Positions 44,113-51,868 of a DNA stretch of 64,000 nucleotides are shown one piece after another. The stretch comes from Aestuariibius violaceus (GTDB lineage: Bacteria; Pseudomonadota; Alphaproteobacteria; Rhodobacterales; Rhodobacteraceae). The notes below the pieces were generated by a model, which did not search any database, was not told the DNA's origin, and saw nothing but the letters and a program-made list of their open reading frames with translations. The stretch lies in NCBI RefSeq assembly GCF_040779325.2, contig NZ_JBFONT020000002.1, positions 744,001-808,000 on the forward strand, in the 5' to 3' direction. Each line of letters begins with the position of its first letter. Within the stretch, counting starts at the first letter, position 1. The translations under genes were made by a program, and so were the position numbers.

Positions 44113-44694
44113 TCAGTCGAACGTTCCATCCGCCCGTTCCTGAATCCGGCGGGCATGGTAGCGCTGAAAGTCCTCTTCGGTCGTGTCGAGGTAACGCTCT
44201 TCATTGACCCAGGTCAGCAGATCGAGCGTCGTGCCCGCCCCGAAGGCCCCGGGCATCATGGCAACGGCAGCTTCGGACGCCGGAACCTCCGCCGCCTCCT
44301 GCGGCAGAAAGAGCAATGTCGGCGTAAACAGGACCCCCCACTTCTGCGCCATTGCCTTTTCCGACAGCACCTCTCCGTCGAGATCGGTAACCTCGAGATC
44401 CCCATGGAGATTGAGCTGCACGACGAAGTAGTTGTCGGTGATGTAGTCGGCGATTTCGGCCCGCGGGAACACATCCTCATGCATCTTTGTGCAGTAGATG
44501 CAGCCGCGCTGCTCGAAGATCACCAGCAGCCGCTTGCCCTCGGCATTCGCCTCCTCGAGATCCTCCTGCAGGTCCTTGAACGTATCGCGCATCCACGGCG
44601 TCTTGTGCAGGCCGTCATCGCCAAGCTCGACGGCAAAGGCGGGCACAGCAAGCGCGGCCGCAGCCACCCATCCCAGAAACATGCGTCTCAACAT
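44113..44694 (-). CDS. soxW: SoxW, periplasmic thioredoxin-like protein
   Basis: A 193-residue thioredoxin-fold protein with a signal peptide (1-21, ending VPAFA) and the redox motif C-IY-C in FEQRGCIYCTKMH, plus the cis-proline segment FTPTLLF. SoxW receives electrons through the membrane protein SoxV and keeps SoxY reduced. It is 17 bp after soxV and is separated from soxX by the operator region. Confidence 0.92.
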   Translation of the reverse strand: MLRRMFLGWVAAAALAVPAFAVELGDDGLHKTPWMRDTFKDLQEDLEEANAEGKRLLVIFEQRGCIYCTKMHEDVFPRAEIADYITDNYFVVQLNLHGDLEVTDLDGEVLSEKAMAQKWGVLFTPTLLFLPQEAAEVPASEAAVAMMPGAFGAGTTLDLLTWVNEERYLDTTEEDFQRYHARRIQERADGTFD

Positions 44695-44711
44695 CTTGGT
44701 CTCTCCTCCTC

Positions 44712-45467
44712 CTAGATCCTCAGAAAAATCGGGAACGTCTCGAGCATCCAGGCCGCGATCTCGTTCACCGAATCGGTCGCGATGAGCACCGCGAAGGCCA
44801 CCATGAGCACTCCCATCCCCTTCTCGACCCAGGGGAGCCAGCGCTTGAACCGGGCAACAAAGCGCAGGAACGGCCCGACGAAGAGCGCGGCGACCACGAA
44901 GGGCAGCGTCATAGCCACGCCGAAGACCAGCATTAGGGCGAGCCCGCGCGCCGCGGTCGCTTCCTGACTGGCTGTGAAGATCACCCCGGTCAGGACGCCA
45001 CCGACGCAGGGCGTCCAGCCGGCGGCGAAGGCGAGCCCGACGAGGTAAGCGCCAGTCACCGACATCTTGCGCGTATCGCCCGCCTCGACCTGAAAGTTGC
45101 GGTTCAGAAAGGGGATCCGGATCAGCCCGAGAAAATGCAGCGCAATCAGGAAGACGATGGCCGCAGCGGCAAGTCGGAACTCTGTCTGGACCGATCGAAA
45201 CGCCTGACTGAGGGAAAACGCAGCCGCCCCCAGAAGCACGAAGACCGTGATGATCCCGGCGGAAAACATCGTTGCGGCCGCGACGGCCCGTCGCCGTACG
45301 CCCGCTGCCAGGGTGCCGTCGGCGCGGATCTCCTCCATCCCGACACCCGCCATGTAGGACAAGTAGAACGGCACGATAGGCAGCACGCAGGGCGAGAAGA
45401 ACACGATCAGCCCGCCGATCGCAGCACTGACAAATGAAACGTCGAGCATCTTGTTCCAGTCACCCAT
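44712..45467 (-). CDS. soxV: SoxV, CcdA-type membrane thiol transporter
   Basis: A 251-residue membrane protein with about six helices. The two conserved cysteines lie in FFSPCVLPIVPFY and GWTPCVGG, the CcdA/DsbD-beta signature. It carries reducing power from cytoplasmic thioredoxin to periplasmic SoxW. An internal ATG at 45449 is an alternative start. It diverges from soxS across a gap of about 70 bp that holds a palindrome. Confidence 0.93.
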   Translation of the reverse strand: MGDWNKMLDVSFVSAAIGGLIVFFSPCVLPIVPFYLSYMAGVGMEEIRADGTLAAGVRRRAVAAATMFSAGIITVFVLLGAAAFSLSQAFRSVQTEFRLAAAAIVFLIALHFLGLIRIPFLNRNFQVEAGDTRKMSVTGAYLVGLAFAAGWTPCVGGVLTGVIFTASQEATAARGLALMLVFGVAMTLPFVVAALFVGPFLRFVARFKRWLPWVEKGMGVLMVAFAVLIATDSVNEIAAWMLETFPIFLRI

Positions 45468-45489
45468 CGCAAGAAGTTTACAGACATAT

Positions 45490-45502
45490 TCATATTATAT
45501 GA
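45490..45502. promoter_or_regulatory. Palindrome in the soxS-soxV gap, candidate SoxR operator
   Basis: TCATATTATATGA is a 13-bp perfect palindrome about a central T, inside the A+T-rich ACATATTCATATTATATG. It lies 23 bp from the soxV start and 36 bp from the soxS start. Paracoccus SoxR also binds in this S-V gap. The match to ATTC-N8-GAAT is imperfect (two mismatches). Confidence 0.6.
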
Positions 45503-45537
45503 TATGAAAAGCAAATACATCCGAAGCCGGAGGCAGC

Positions 45538-45900
45538 ATGACACGCCTTCTTGCCCTTCTTTTTCTTCTCGCCCTGCCGGCCGCCGCCGAGGACAAGCTG
45601 GCCCTCGTCATGGTCGAGCGGGAGGGCTGCGCCTATTGCGCCCGCTGGGATGCCGAGATCGCCCCGATCTGGCCGAAGACGGAGGTCGGCCAGGCGGCGC
45701 CACTTCGTCGCGTCGCCTTCGACGCCTTGCCAGGCGACCTGTCGCTTGAGGGCAAACCCCCCTTCACGCCGACCTTCATCCTGGTGCGGAACGGCGTCGA
45801 GCTGGATCGTCTCGAAGGCTATTCGGGGGAGCATTTCTTCTGGCCGCTCGTTGAGCGTATGGTGGCCGATGCGCAGCGGTCTGACGGGAATGATCCATGA
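45538..45900 (+). CDS. soxS: SoxS, periplasmic thioredoxin-like protein
   Basis: A 120-residue secreted thioredoxin-like protein with a signal peptide (1-17, ending LPAAA), the C-AY-C motif in VEREGCAYCARWD, and the cis-proline segment FTPTFIL. In Paracoccus SoxS reactivates the sox enzymes by thiol reduction. It precedes soxR by about 80 bp and probably shares its transcript. Confidence 0.9.
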   Translation: MTRLLALLFLLALPAAAEDKLALVMVEREGCAYCARWDAEIAPIWPKTEVGQAAPLRRVAFDALPGDLSLEGKPPFTPTFILVRNGVELDRLEGYSGEHFFWPLVERMVADAQRSDGNDP

Positions 45901-45959
45901 AATACGGCCGTGCGGTTGAGAGGAGTGACTGATCGCACTAAGTGGCTTTGCCGGCTCGT

Positions 45960-45969
45960 ATATGAATGT
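45960..45969. promoter_or_regulatory. SoxR half-site before soxR
   Basis: ATATGAATGT is identical over 10 bases to the right half of the soxX operator at 44081-44090. It lies 13 bp before the chosen soxR start and covers an alternative upstream ATG. It could allow autoregulation, although no matching left half is present. Confidence 0.4.
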
Positions 45970-45982
45970 GAAGGAGTATCCG

Positions 45983-46327
45983 GTGTCTGCACTGCCCAGG
46001 ATCGACAATACGCTCGATGATGCCGACATGGACCGGATGGTCGAAAACGCGACGGCTGCGGCGACCATGCTCAAGGCAATCGGTCACGAGGGTCGGCTGA
46101 TGATCCTCTGCCATCTGGCGACCGGCGAAAAGAGCGTTACGGAGCTGGAGCGGCTTCTATCGGCCCGTCAGGCGGCGGTCAGCCAACAGCTCGCCCGTCT
46201 GCGCCTTGAAGGCCTCGTGACCCCACGCCGGGACGGCAAGACTATCTTCTACAGCCTCGCCGACGACCGGCCCCGCCGGATCATGGAGCTTGTCTACGAG
46301 CTCTTCTGCGAAAACGACGGCGGGTAA
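45983..46327 (+). CDS. soxR: SoxR, ArsR-family repressor of the sox genes
   Basis: A 114-residue winged-helix repressor with C43 (LMILCHL) and C109 (YELFCEN), 66 residues apart as in SqrR, so it should sense persulfide or sulfane sulfur. The DNA-contact helix is SARQAAVSQQLARLR. GTG at 45983 is chosen because AAGGAG stands 6 bases upstream; the ATG at 45962 lies inside the operator half-site and lacks a ribosome site. It is close to the sulfur repressor at 31275 but differs in its N-terminus. Confidence 0.9.
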   Translation: MSALPRIDNTLDDADMDRMVENATAAATMLKAIGHEGRLMILCHLATGEKSVTELERLLSARQAAVSQQLARLRLEGLVTPRRDGKTIFYSLADDRPRRIMELVYELFCENDGG

Positions 46328-46399
46328 CGCTACCGGACCTTGCGCGCCTGACCTCGCGGGCGCATCATCTTCGGCGCGCCTTGGAGGGAGGACCAGAGC

Positions 46400-47443
46400 G
46401 TGATTGAAGCGATTGGCGAAGGGCCGGCCGTCGTCCTGATTGGTGTGGCGAGCGGCATCTGCCTTGGACTGGCAGCGCGGCTTGGCCGTTTCTGCACGCT
46501 CGGCGCGATCGAGGATGTGGTCTATGCACGGGACGGCAAGCGAGCACGGATGTGGCTCGCGGCCCTAGGCACGGCCATCGCCCTGACATTTCTGCTGATG
46601 AGCGCGGGACGCCTCGACCCTGCGAGTGTCTTCTATCTGACAACGGCCTGGTCACCTGCGGCCTCCATCCTTGGCGGACTGACTTTTGGCTACGGCATGG
46701 CGCTGGCCGGCAATTGCGGCTTTGGTGCGCTTGCGCGACTGGGCGGCGGCGATCTGAGGTCGCTGGTCATCGTCCTTGTCATGGCAATCGCGACCTATGT
46801 GACGATCGCAGGGCCGCTTGCCCCTTTGCGTGTCATGCTCTTTCCGGAGGTGCAGACCGACCGGATCCAGGGGATCGCGCACGGACTTGGGGGGGCGACC
46901 GGCATCTCTCCCACCGCAATCGGCCTTACCGTTGCTTTCATCTGTCTTGCCGTCGCCGCCTATGGTGCTGGACGATGGACCGTCTTTGGGTGGGGTGCCC
47001 TTGCAGGTGTTGCTGTTGCCGGAGCTTGGGCAGGAACGGCTTGGGTCGCCGAGACCGGCTTCGAGGCGATCGCGCCGCAATCGCACAGCTTTGCGCGACC
47101 CTTGGGTGAAACGCTTCTCTGGCTGATGTCGTCGACCGGCCGGGAGGCCGGGTTCGGCGTCGGATCTGTCACCGGTGTGCTGATCGGCGCCCTCATGGGA
47201 AGCCTGATCAAGGGCCACTTCCGATGGGAGGCGTGCGATGATCCGCGCGAACTTCGCCGCCAGATGGCCGGAGCGGCCCTGATGGGCGTCGGCGCAGTTG
47301 TCGCGCTTGGCTGCAGTATAGGTCAGGGCCTATCGGCATTCTCGGTCCTCGCCATCTCTGCCCCCGTGACCGTGGTCAGCATTATCCTTGGGGCGAGCGT
47401 CGGTCTGCGGCAACTTGTAGAAGGCTTTGCGTTCATCCGCTGA
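46400..47443 (+). CDS. soxT: SoxT, YeeE/YedE-family sulfur transporter
   Basis: A 347-residue membrane protein with about nine to ten helices. Each half has a conserved cysteine block: GRFCTLGAIEDV and LAGNCGFGALARLGGGD in the first, and LGCSIGQGLSAFS in the second. YeeE family members import thiosulfate through such cysteines. Paracoccus soxT encodes this type of protein beside soxR. The GTG start follows GGAGGGAGGACC. It may import a sulfur signal for SoxR or supply sulfur for assimilation. Confidence 0.87.
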   Translation: MIEAIGEGPAVVLIGVASGICLGLAARLGRFCTLGAIEDVVYARDGKRARMWLAALGTAIALTFLLMSAGRLDPASVFYLTTAWSPAASILGGLTFGYGMALAGNCGFGALARLGGGDLRSLVIVLVMAIATYVTIAGPLAPLRVMLFPEVQTDRIQGIAHGLGGATGISPTAIGLTVAFICLAVAAYGAGRWTVFGWGALAGVAVAGAWAGTAWVAETGFEAIAPQSHSFARPLGETLLWLMSSTGREAGFGVGSVTGVLIGALMGSLIKGHFRWEACDDPRELRRQMAGAALMGVGAVVALGCSIGQGLSAFSVLAISAPVTVVSIILGASVGLRQLVEGFAFIR

Positions 47444-47517
47444 TGACCGGCGCACCTGCCCTTCAGACGATGCCTCTGACCACGGAACGCTTCTTGGCCC
47501 AGCGCGGCGGCCGAAGC

Positions 47518-47531
47518 TTGATCTACGTCAA
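47518..47531. promoter_or_regulatory. Perfect FNR box upstream of bchE
   Basis: TTGATCTACGTCAA is a perfect TTGA-N6-TCAA site centred 61 bp before the bchE start. FnrL-dependent bchE expression is established in Rhodobacter. A TTGACA (47538-47543) just downstream could serve as -35. Confidence 0.82.
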
Positions 47532-47550
47532 GTAAAATTGACACTAGATA

Positions 47551-47568
47551 TGTCATTTTTGACTTACA
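47551..47568. promoter_or_regulatory. PpsR/CrtJ site TGT-N12-ACA upstream of bchE
   Basis: TGTCATTTTTGACTTACA fits the TGT-N12-ACA recognition pattern of the PpsR/CrtJ repressor of photosynthesis genes. It ends 17 bp before the bchE ATG and would overlap the -10 region, suited to repression by oxygen and light. Confidence 0.72.
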
Positions 47569-47585
47569 CCTTACGGGAGACAAAC

Positions 47586-49250
47586 ATGCGTATTCTGTTC
47601 GTTCACCCGAATTACCGATCAGGCGGCGCTGAGATTGCGGGAACCTGGCCTCCGGCCTGGGTGGCCTATCTCACCGGGCATCTGCGTCAATCCGGTTTTG
47701 AGGACATCCACTTTATCGATGCGATGGCCGACAACCTGACGGATGCCGACCTAGCGCAAAGGATGCAGGCGCTTGCACCCGATGTAGTCGGGGTCACTGC
47801 AATCACGCCGTCGATCTACAGGGCTGAAGATGTTCTGAAGATCGCGCGCGACATCGTCCCGAACGCGGTCCGGGTCATGGGGGGCGTACATGCGACCTTC
47901 ATGTACAAACAAGTGCTGACCGAGGCCCCTTGGGTGGATGTCATAGTGCGCGGCGAGGGCGAGGAAATCTGCACTGAGCTGATGCTGGCCATCGAAGACG
48001 GGCGTTTCCCGGCGGAGCGTCACAAGATAAGCGGCCTCGCCTTCACCGACGGCGACACGATCGTGGCCACGCAGGCCGCCTCCACCGTAAAGGACCTGAG
48101 CAAGATCAAGCCCGATTGGTCGGTGCTGGAGTGGTCGAAGTACAAATACATCCCCCTCGGCACACGTGTGGCAATCCCCAACCTGGCGCGCGGGTGCCCG
48201 TTCACCTGTTCCTTCTGCAGTCAGTGGAAGTTCTGGCGCGATTACCGCGTGCGCGACCCCAAGGATGTGGTTGATGAGATCGAGGACCTTGTCGACACAC
48301 ATGGCGTCGGCTTCTTTATCCTGGCGGATGAGGAACCCACGATTAACAAGAAGAAGTTCGTGGCCTTCTGTCAGGAGCTGATCGACCGCGGCCTGCCCAA
48401 GCGTGTCAAATGGGGGATCAATACCCGTGTGACGGACATCTACCGCGACAGGGACCTGCTGAAGTTCTACCGGAAGGCCGGTCTGGTGCATGTCAGCCTT
48501 GGGACGGAAGCCGCTGCGCAGATGAAGCTCGACCAGTTCAACAAGGAAACGAAAGTCGAAGAAAACAAGACGGCGATCCGGCTTCTGCGCGAGGCGGACA
48601 TCCTGGTGGAAGCGCAGTTCATCGTGGGTCTCGACAACGAGACACCCGAGACGCTGGAAGAAACCTACCGGATGGCGTGGGATTGGCAGCCGGATCTGGC
48701 CAACTGGTCGATGTATACGCCCTGGCCTTTCACCACGCTCTTTCAAGAGTTGAAGGATCAGGTCGAGATCTACGACTTCTCGAAGTACAACTTCGTGACG
48801 CCCATCATGAAGCCCGCAGCAATGGAGCGGGGAGAGCTTCTGGATGGCGTCATGAACAATTACCGCCGGTTCTATTCGAAGAAGGCACTGTTTCACTATC
48901 CGTGGCGTGGCACCGGATTCCGCCGACGGTATCTGTTGGGCTGCCTCTATGCGTTTCTGAAGGCCGGGTTCCAGCGCACCTTCTACGACCTTGGCAAGGC
49001 GGGATACTGGGGACCGCAGACTAAGAAGTCGGTCGACTTCCATTTTGACGAAACCCGACAGATCGCCGAAGCCCAAATGGCAGATTGGGAGGCTTCCGCC
49101 GACAAGGCTGCCAAGGCCGCCGAACGCCGTGCGGCATTGCGCGCACAAGGCAAGGAACGGGCGGTCGAACGCAATCAGGCATTCAAGATGCCCAACGGCG
49201 CTGAAATCAAGGCCTGCGGCGGCGGCGATCAACAAATGGAGGATGTCTGA
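47586..49250 (+). CDS. bchE: BchE, anaerobic Mg-protoporphyrin IX monomethyl ester cyclase
   Basis: A 554-residue radical-SAM enzyme that closes the fifth ring of bacteriochlorophyll without oxygen. An N-terminal B12-binding-type domain (about 1-140) precedes the 4Fe-4S motif C204-x3-C208-x2-C211 in RGCPFTCSFCSQW. ATG at 47586 has GGGAGA 7 bases upstream and begins with MRILFVHPNY as in other BchE proteins; the longer open frame crosses the regulatory sites. It overlaps bchJ by 8 bp. Its presence means the host can make bacteriochlorophyll when anoxic. Confidence 0.94.
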   Translation: MRILFVHPNYRSGGAEIAGTWPPAWVAYLTGHLRQSGFEDIHFIDAMADNLTDADLAQRMQALAPDVVGVTAITPSIYRAEDVLKIARDIVPNAVRVMGGVHATFMYKQVLTEAPWVDVIVRGEGEEICTELMLAIEDGRFPAERHKISGLAFTDGDTIVATQAASTVKDLSKIKPDWSVLEWSKYKYIPLGTRVAIPNLARGCPFTCSFCSQWKFWRDYRVRDPKDVVDEIEDLVDTHGVGFFILADEEPTINKKKFVAFCQELIDRGLPKRVKWGINTRVTDIYRDRDLLKFYRKAGLVHVSLGTEAAAQMKLDQFNKETKVEENKTAIRLLREADILVEAQFIVGLDNETPETLEETYRMAWDWQPDLANWSMYTPWPFTTLFQELKDQVEIYDFSKYNFVTPIMKPAAMERGELLDGVMNNYRRFYSKKALFHYPWRGTGFRRRYLLGCLYAFLKAGFQRTFYDLGKAGYWGPQTKKSVDFHFDETRQIAEAQMADWEASADKAAKAAERRAALRAQGKERAVERNQAFKMPNGAEIKACGGGDQQMEDV

Positions 49251-49860
49251 GGATGCCCAGCCCACATCCGGTCTGATCGGGCCGAATGCGGTTCTGCAGC
49301 TTCTGCCGGTTCTCGATCGCCTTGGCGGGCCTGATTGGCGGACGCAAATACTCGCAAAGGCGGGTATCGTCGAGGTCCCTGATGGCACGTGCATGATCCC
49401 GGAAACGGTTGCCGCCCGCCTTCACCATCAAGTGCGTCTGGAAGAGCCCGAGATGGCCCCCAGACTGGTGTCACTCGCCGGGTTTGAGACAGCCAACTAC
49501 ATCCTGAAGCAACGCATTCCATCGCGGGCCCAAAAGCTGCTCAAGGCGCTTCCAAGCTGGGCCGCGGCGCGTCTGTTGTCACGGGCGATCGCCCAACATG
49601 CCTGGACGTTCGTAGGGTCCGGGACGCTCCACGTCATCGATCCCTGGACATTCGAGATCGAAGACAATCCGCTGATCAAAGGCGAAGCGAGCGACACCTG
49701 CCTGTGCGATTGGCATGTCGGGGTCTTTGCACGGCTCTATCAATCGTTGGTCGCGCAGGACAGTATTTGCTCCGAAACACGGTGTGGCGCGCAACAGCCC
49801 GGTTACCGCTGCCGTTTCGAGTTGCATATCGGAGGATCACTCAGCGGGCATTCACCATAA
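49243..49860 (+). CDS. bchJ: BchJ, bacteriochlorophyll biosynthesis protein with V4R domain
   Basis: A 205-residue protein matching BchJ. It shows VLQLLPVLDRLGGPDWR, HHQVRLEEPEMAPRL, and a C-terminal V4R-type region with cysteines (TCLCDWHVGVFARLYQSL, CGAQQPGYRCRF). It was once called 4-vinyl reductase, but BciA enzymes do that job; BchJ probably helps deliver the substrate to the cyclase or reductase. It overlaps bchE by 8 bp and is translated with it. In Rhodobacter bchG follows, but here a tRNA gene does. Confidence 0.9.
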   Translation: MSEDAQPTSGLIGPNAVLQLLPVLDRLGGPDWRTQILAKAGIVEVPDGTCMIPETVAARLHHQVRLEEPEMAPRLVSLAGFETANYILKQRIPSRAQKLLKALPSWAAARLLSRAIAQHAWTFVGSGTLHVIDPWTFEIEDNPLIKGEASDTCLCDWHVGVFARLYQSLVAQDSICSETRCGAQQPGYRCRFELHIGGSLSGHSP

Positions 49861-49959
49861 TACGACCAACTGCGATCCCATCTGTCTTTCCAATCCTGAA
49901 GGCCTCTCAAGCTCGGGGCATAGGCCACAGAGGAGGGTCGTGGTTACTTCAAGGTAAGA

Positions 49960-50049
49960 TGGCGGAGCGGAAGGGATTCGAACCCTCGAGACGGTTTCCC
50001 GCCTACACACTTTCCAGGCGTGCGCCTTCGACCACTCGGCCACCGCTCC
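49960..50049 (-). tRNA. tRNA-Ser (anticodon GGA)
   Basis: The minus strand folds as a 90-nt serine tRNA. The 7-bp acceptor stem GGAGCGG pairs with CCGCTCC, followed by discriminator G and encoded CCA. The D-arm is GCCGAGTGGTCGAAGGC, the anticodon loop CTGGAAAGT gives GGA, the long variable arm is typical of Ser tRNAs, and the T-arm is GGGTTCGAATCCC. It reads UCC/UCU codons. Confidence 0.95.
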
Positions 50050-50194
50050 GCCGCGGGGTTTAGCAGGCTTTTGAAAGGTGGGGCAACCCGCTCTATGTGA
50101 CAGGGAGGGGGATCGGGGGCCGGTCGCGGCAGCGCGATCCTTCCGCGGAAAAGACGGGCGTCCTGCCCGCCTCTCAGCCTATGGAGAGAGACCC

Positions 50195-51148
50195 ATGCAG
50201 AGAAGACAGTTTCTTGCCGCTGCGGCGGCCACCCCGCTTGCCGGCGGGCTTTCGGTTGGTGCGGTGCAGGCCGCGTCCCACGAGGGGGCGGGCGTGTTGC
50301 CCGTGGCCCGGCGGTTTTCGGTCGGGGGTATTACGGTGACGGCGGTGTCGGACGGCTTTCTTCCGATCGATGCAAGTGTTCTGAACGGCATCGAGGAGGC
50401 CGAGTTTCAGGAGGCTCTGACGGCGGCCTATATCGACGGCGAGGTGCATCCGACCGGAGTGAACGCCTACGTCATCGAGACCGGCGACCGGCGGGTTCTG
50501 GTCGATGCGGGGACGGGCACGGCGATGGGGCCGGGGCTGGGTCAGCTTGGCGCCAATCTGGCGGCGACGGGGATCGAGCCGGGATCTGTCGATGCAATCG
50601 TCGCGACGCATCTGCATCCCGACCATGTGGGCGGCGCGGTCAACGAGAGTGGCGCGGTGTTTCCGAATGCGGAGCTGATCGTCTCGCAGGCCGATCTGGA
50701 TTTCTGGACCGACGAGGCGATTTCCTCGGGTGCGCCGCAAGCGGTTCGGCCGTTCTTTGAGCTCGCCCAGGCGGCAGTAGATCTCTACAGCGACCGGCTG
50801 TCGGTTGTTTCGGGTGAGGCGGATCTGGGCGGCGGACTGACGGCGGTGCCGATGCCCGGGCATACGCCGGGCCATATAGGGGTGATGGTAGAGTCTGACG
50901 GCAAGCAGCTGCTGATCTGGGGCGATGTCATCCATGTGGGCGCGGTGCAGTTTGCGCGGCCCGAGGTGACGATCGCCTTCGACACCGATCAGGCACAGGC
51001 TGCGGAGACTCGAGCGCGGGTCTTTGACATGGCGGTCACCGACCGGCTGATGGTGGCCGGGATGCATGTGGACTTCCCCGGCATGGGGCATCTGGAGCAG
51101 GCCGGGGATGGGGTCCGCTGGATCGCTGCCGGATTTCCCTACGGCTGA
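50195..51148 (+). CDS. Tat-exported metallo-beta-lactamase-fold hydrolase
   Basis: A 317-residue periplasmic protein with a Tat signal (QRRQFLAAAAATPLAGG, cleavage near VQAAS) and the metal motif THLHPDH, plus PMPGHTPGHIGV. It resembles the metallo-hydrolase at 33955 in layout, but the two differ in sequence. ATG at 50195 follows GGAGAGAG; the longer frame upstream has no family similarity. The substrate is unknown; SoxH-type, quorum-quenching and sulfatase-like roles are all possible. It converges with alaX 3 bp away. Confidence 0.82.
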   Translation: MQRRQFLAAAAATPLAGGLSVGAVQAASHEGAGVLPVARRFSVGGITVTAVSDGFLPIDASVLNGIEEAEFQEALTAAYIDGEVHPTGVNAYVIETGDRRVLVDAGTGTAMGPGLGQLGANLAATGIEPGSVDAIVATHLHPDHVGGAVNESGAVFPNAELIVSQADLDFWTDEAISSGAPQAVRPFFELAQAAVDLYSDRLSVVSGEADLGGGLTAVPMPGHTPGHIGVMVESDGKQLLIWGDVIHVGAVQFARPEVTIAFDTDQAQAAETRARVFDMAVTDRLMVAGMHVDFPGMGHLEQAGDGVRWIAAGFPYG

Positions 51149-51151
51149 CGC

Positions 51152-51868
51152 TCAGACAAGGTGAAGGTTGATCCGGCGGTTCAGCCTTCCCTTCTTTTCG
51201 ACCTTGCCGATGCGGAGCTCGCCGATCTCTCCGGTGGTGCGCACGTGGGTGCCGCCGCAGGGCTGCAGGTCGACGCTGTCGGGTTCCGGGCCGATGCGGA
51301 CGAGCCGGACGCGGCCCGCGCCGGAGGGCGGTTTGACCGACATGGTCTTTACGAGGCCGGGATTGGCCTCAAGCTCCGCATCGGTGATCCATTCCTCGGT
51401 GACGGGCAGGTCGCGGGCGGCGAGTGCGTTCAGCTGATCCTCGAGTGCGGCCTTATCCTCGGGCGGGTTCTCCATGGCGAAGTCGAGGCGAGATTTCTCG
51501 GCACCGATGGCGCCGCCGGTGACCGGCAGGGGGACGATCACGGAGAGGAGGTGGAGCGCGGTGTGCATCCGCATGTGGCGGTGGCGCCTGTCCCAGTCGA
51601 GCCGCTGGGTTAGATCGGCACCTTCCGGCGGGAGCGTTGCGCTGTCGGCGGGCATCAGGACGACCGTGCCGCCCTCCCCTTTTCGCGCCGTTGCAATCGC
51701 GGTTTCGCCGCCCGCCCAGGCGAGCGTTCCGGCATCGCCGGGCTGGCCGCCGCCTTCGGCGTAGAAGATCGTCCGGTCGAGGATGATCCCGCCCTCGCGG
51801 GTGATCTGGGCGACGCGCCCGGGCGCCTCCTGCAAGTACGGATCGGTCATGAAGAGCTTTTCGGTCAT
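51152..51868 (-). CDS. AlaX-type alanyl-tRNA editing protein
   Basis: A 238-residue stand-alone editing domain that removes mischarged serine or glycine from tRNA-Ala. The zinc ligands are the two histidines of RMHTALHLL and the cysteine and histidine of CGGTHVR. The N-terminal DRTIFYAEGGGQPGDAGTL is the usual second-domain core of AlaRS editing. It overlaps the mechanosensitive-channel gene by ATGA, so it shares that operon. Confidence 0.9.
   Translation of the reverse strand: MTEKLFMTDPYLQEAPGRVAQITREGGIILDRTIFYAEGGGQPGDAGTLAWAGGETAIATARKGEGGTVVLMPADSATLPPEGADLTQRLDWDRRHRHMRMHTALHLLSVIVPLPVTGGAIGAEKSRLDFAMENPPEDKAALEDQLNALAARDLPVTEEWITDAELEANPGLVKTMSVKPPSGAGRVRLVRIGPEPDSVDLQPCGGTHVRTTGEIGELRIGKVEKKGRLNRRINLHLV

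Noticed and set aside
47751..49394. 547-residue minus-strand frame under bchE
   Set aside because: No domain visible; the plus strand encodes BchE with its Fe-S cysteines and regulated promoter.
49861..49959. Search for bchG after bchJ
   Set aside because: No reading frame resembling bacteriochlorophyll synthase is present before the tRNA gene.
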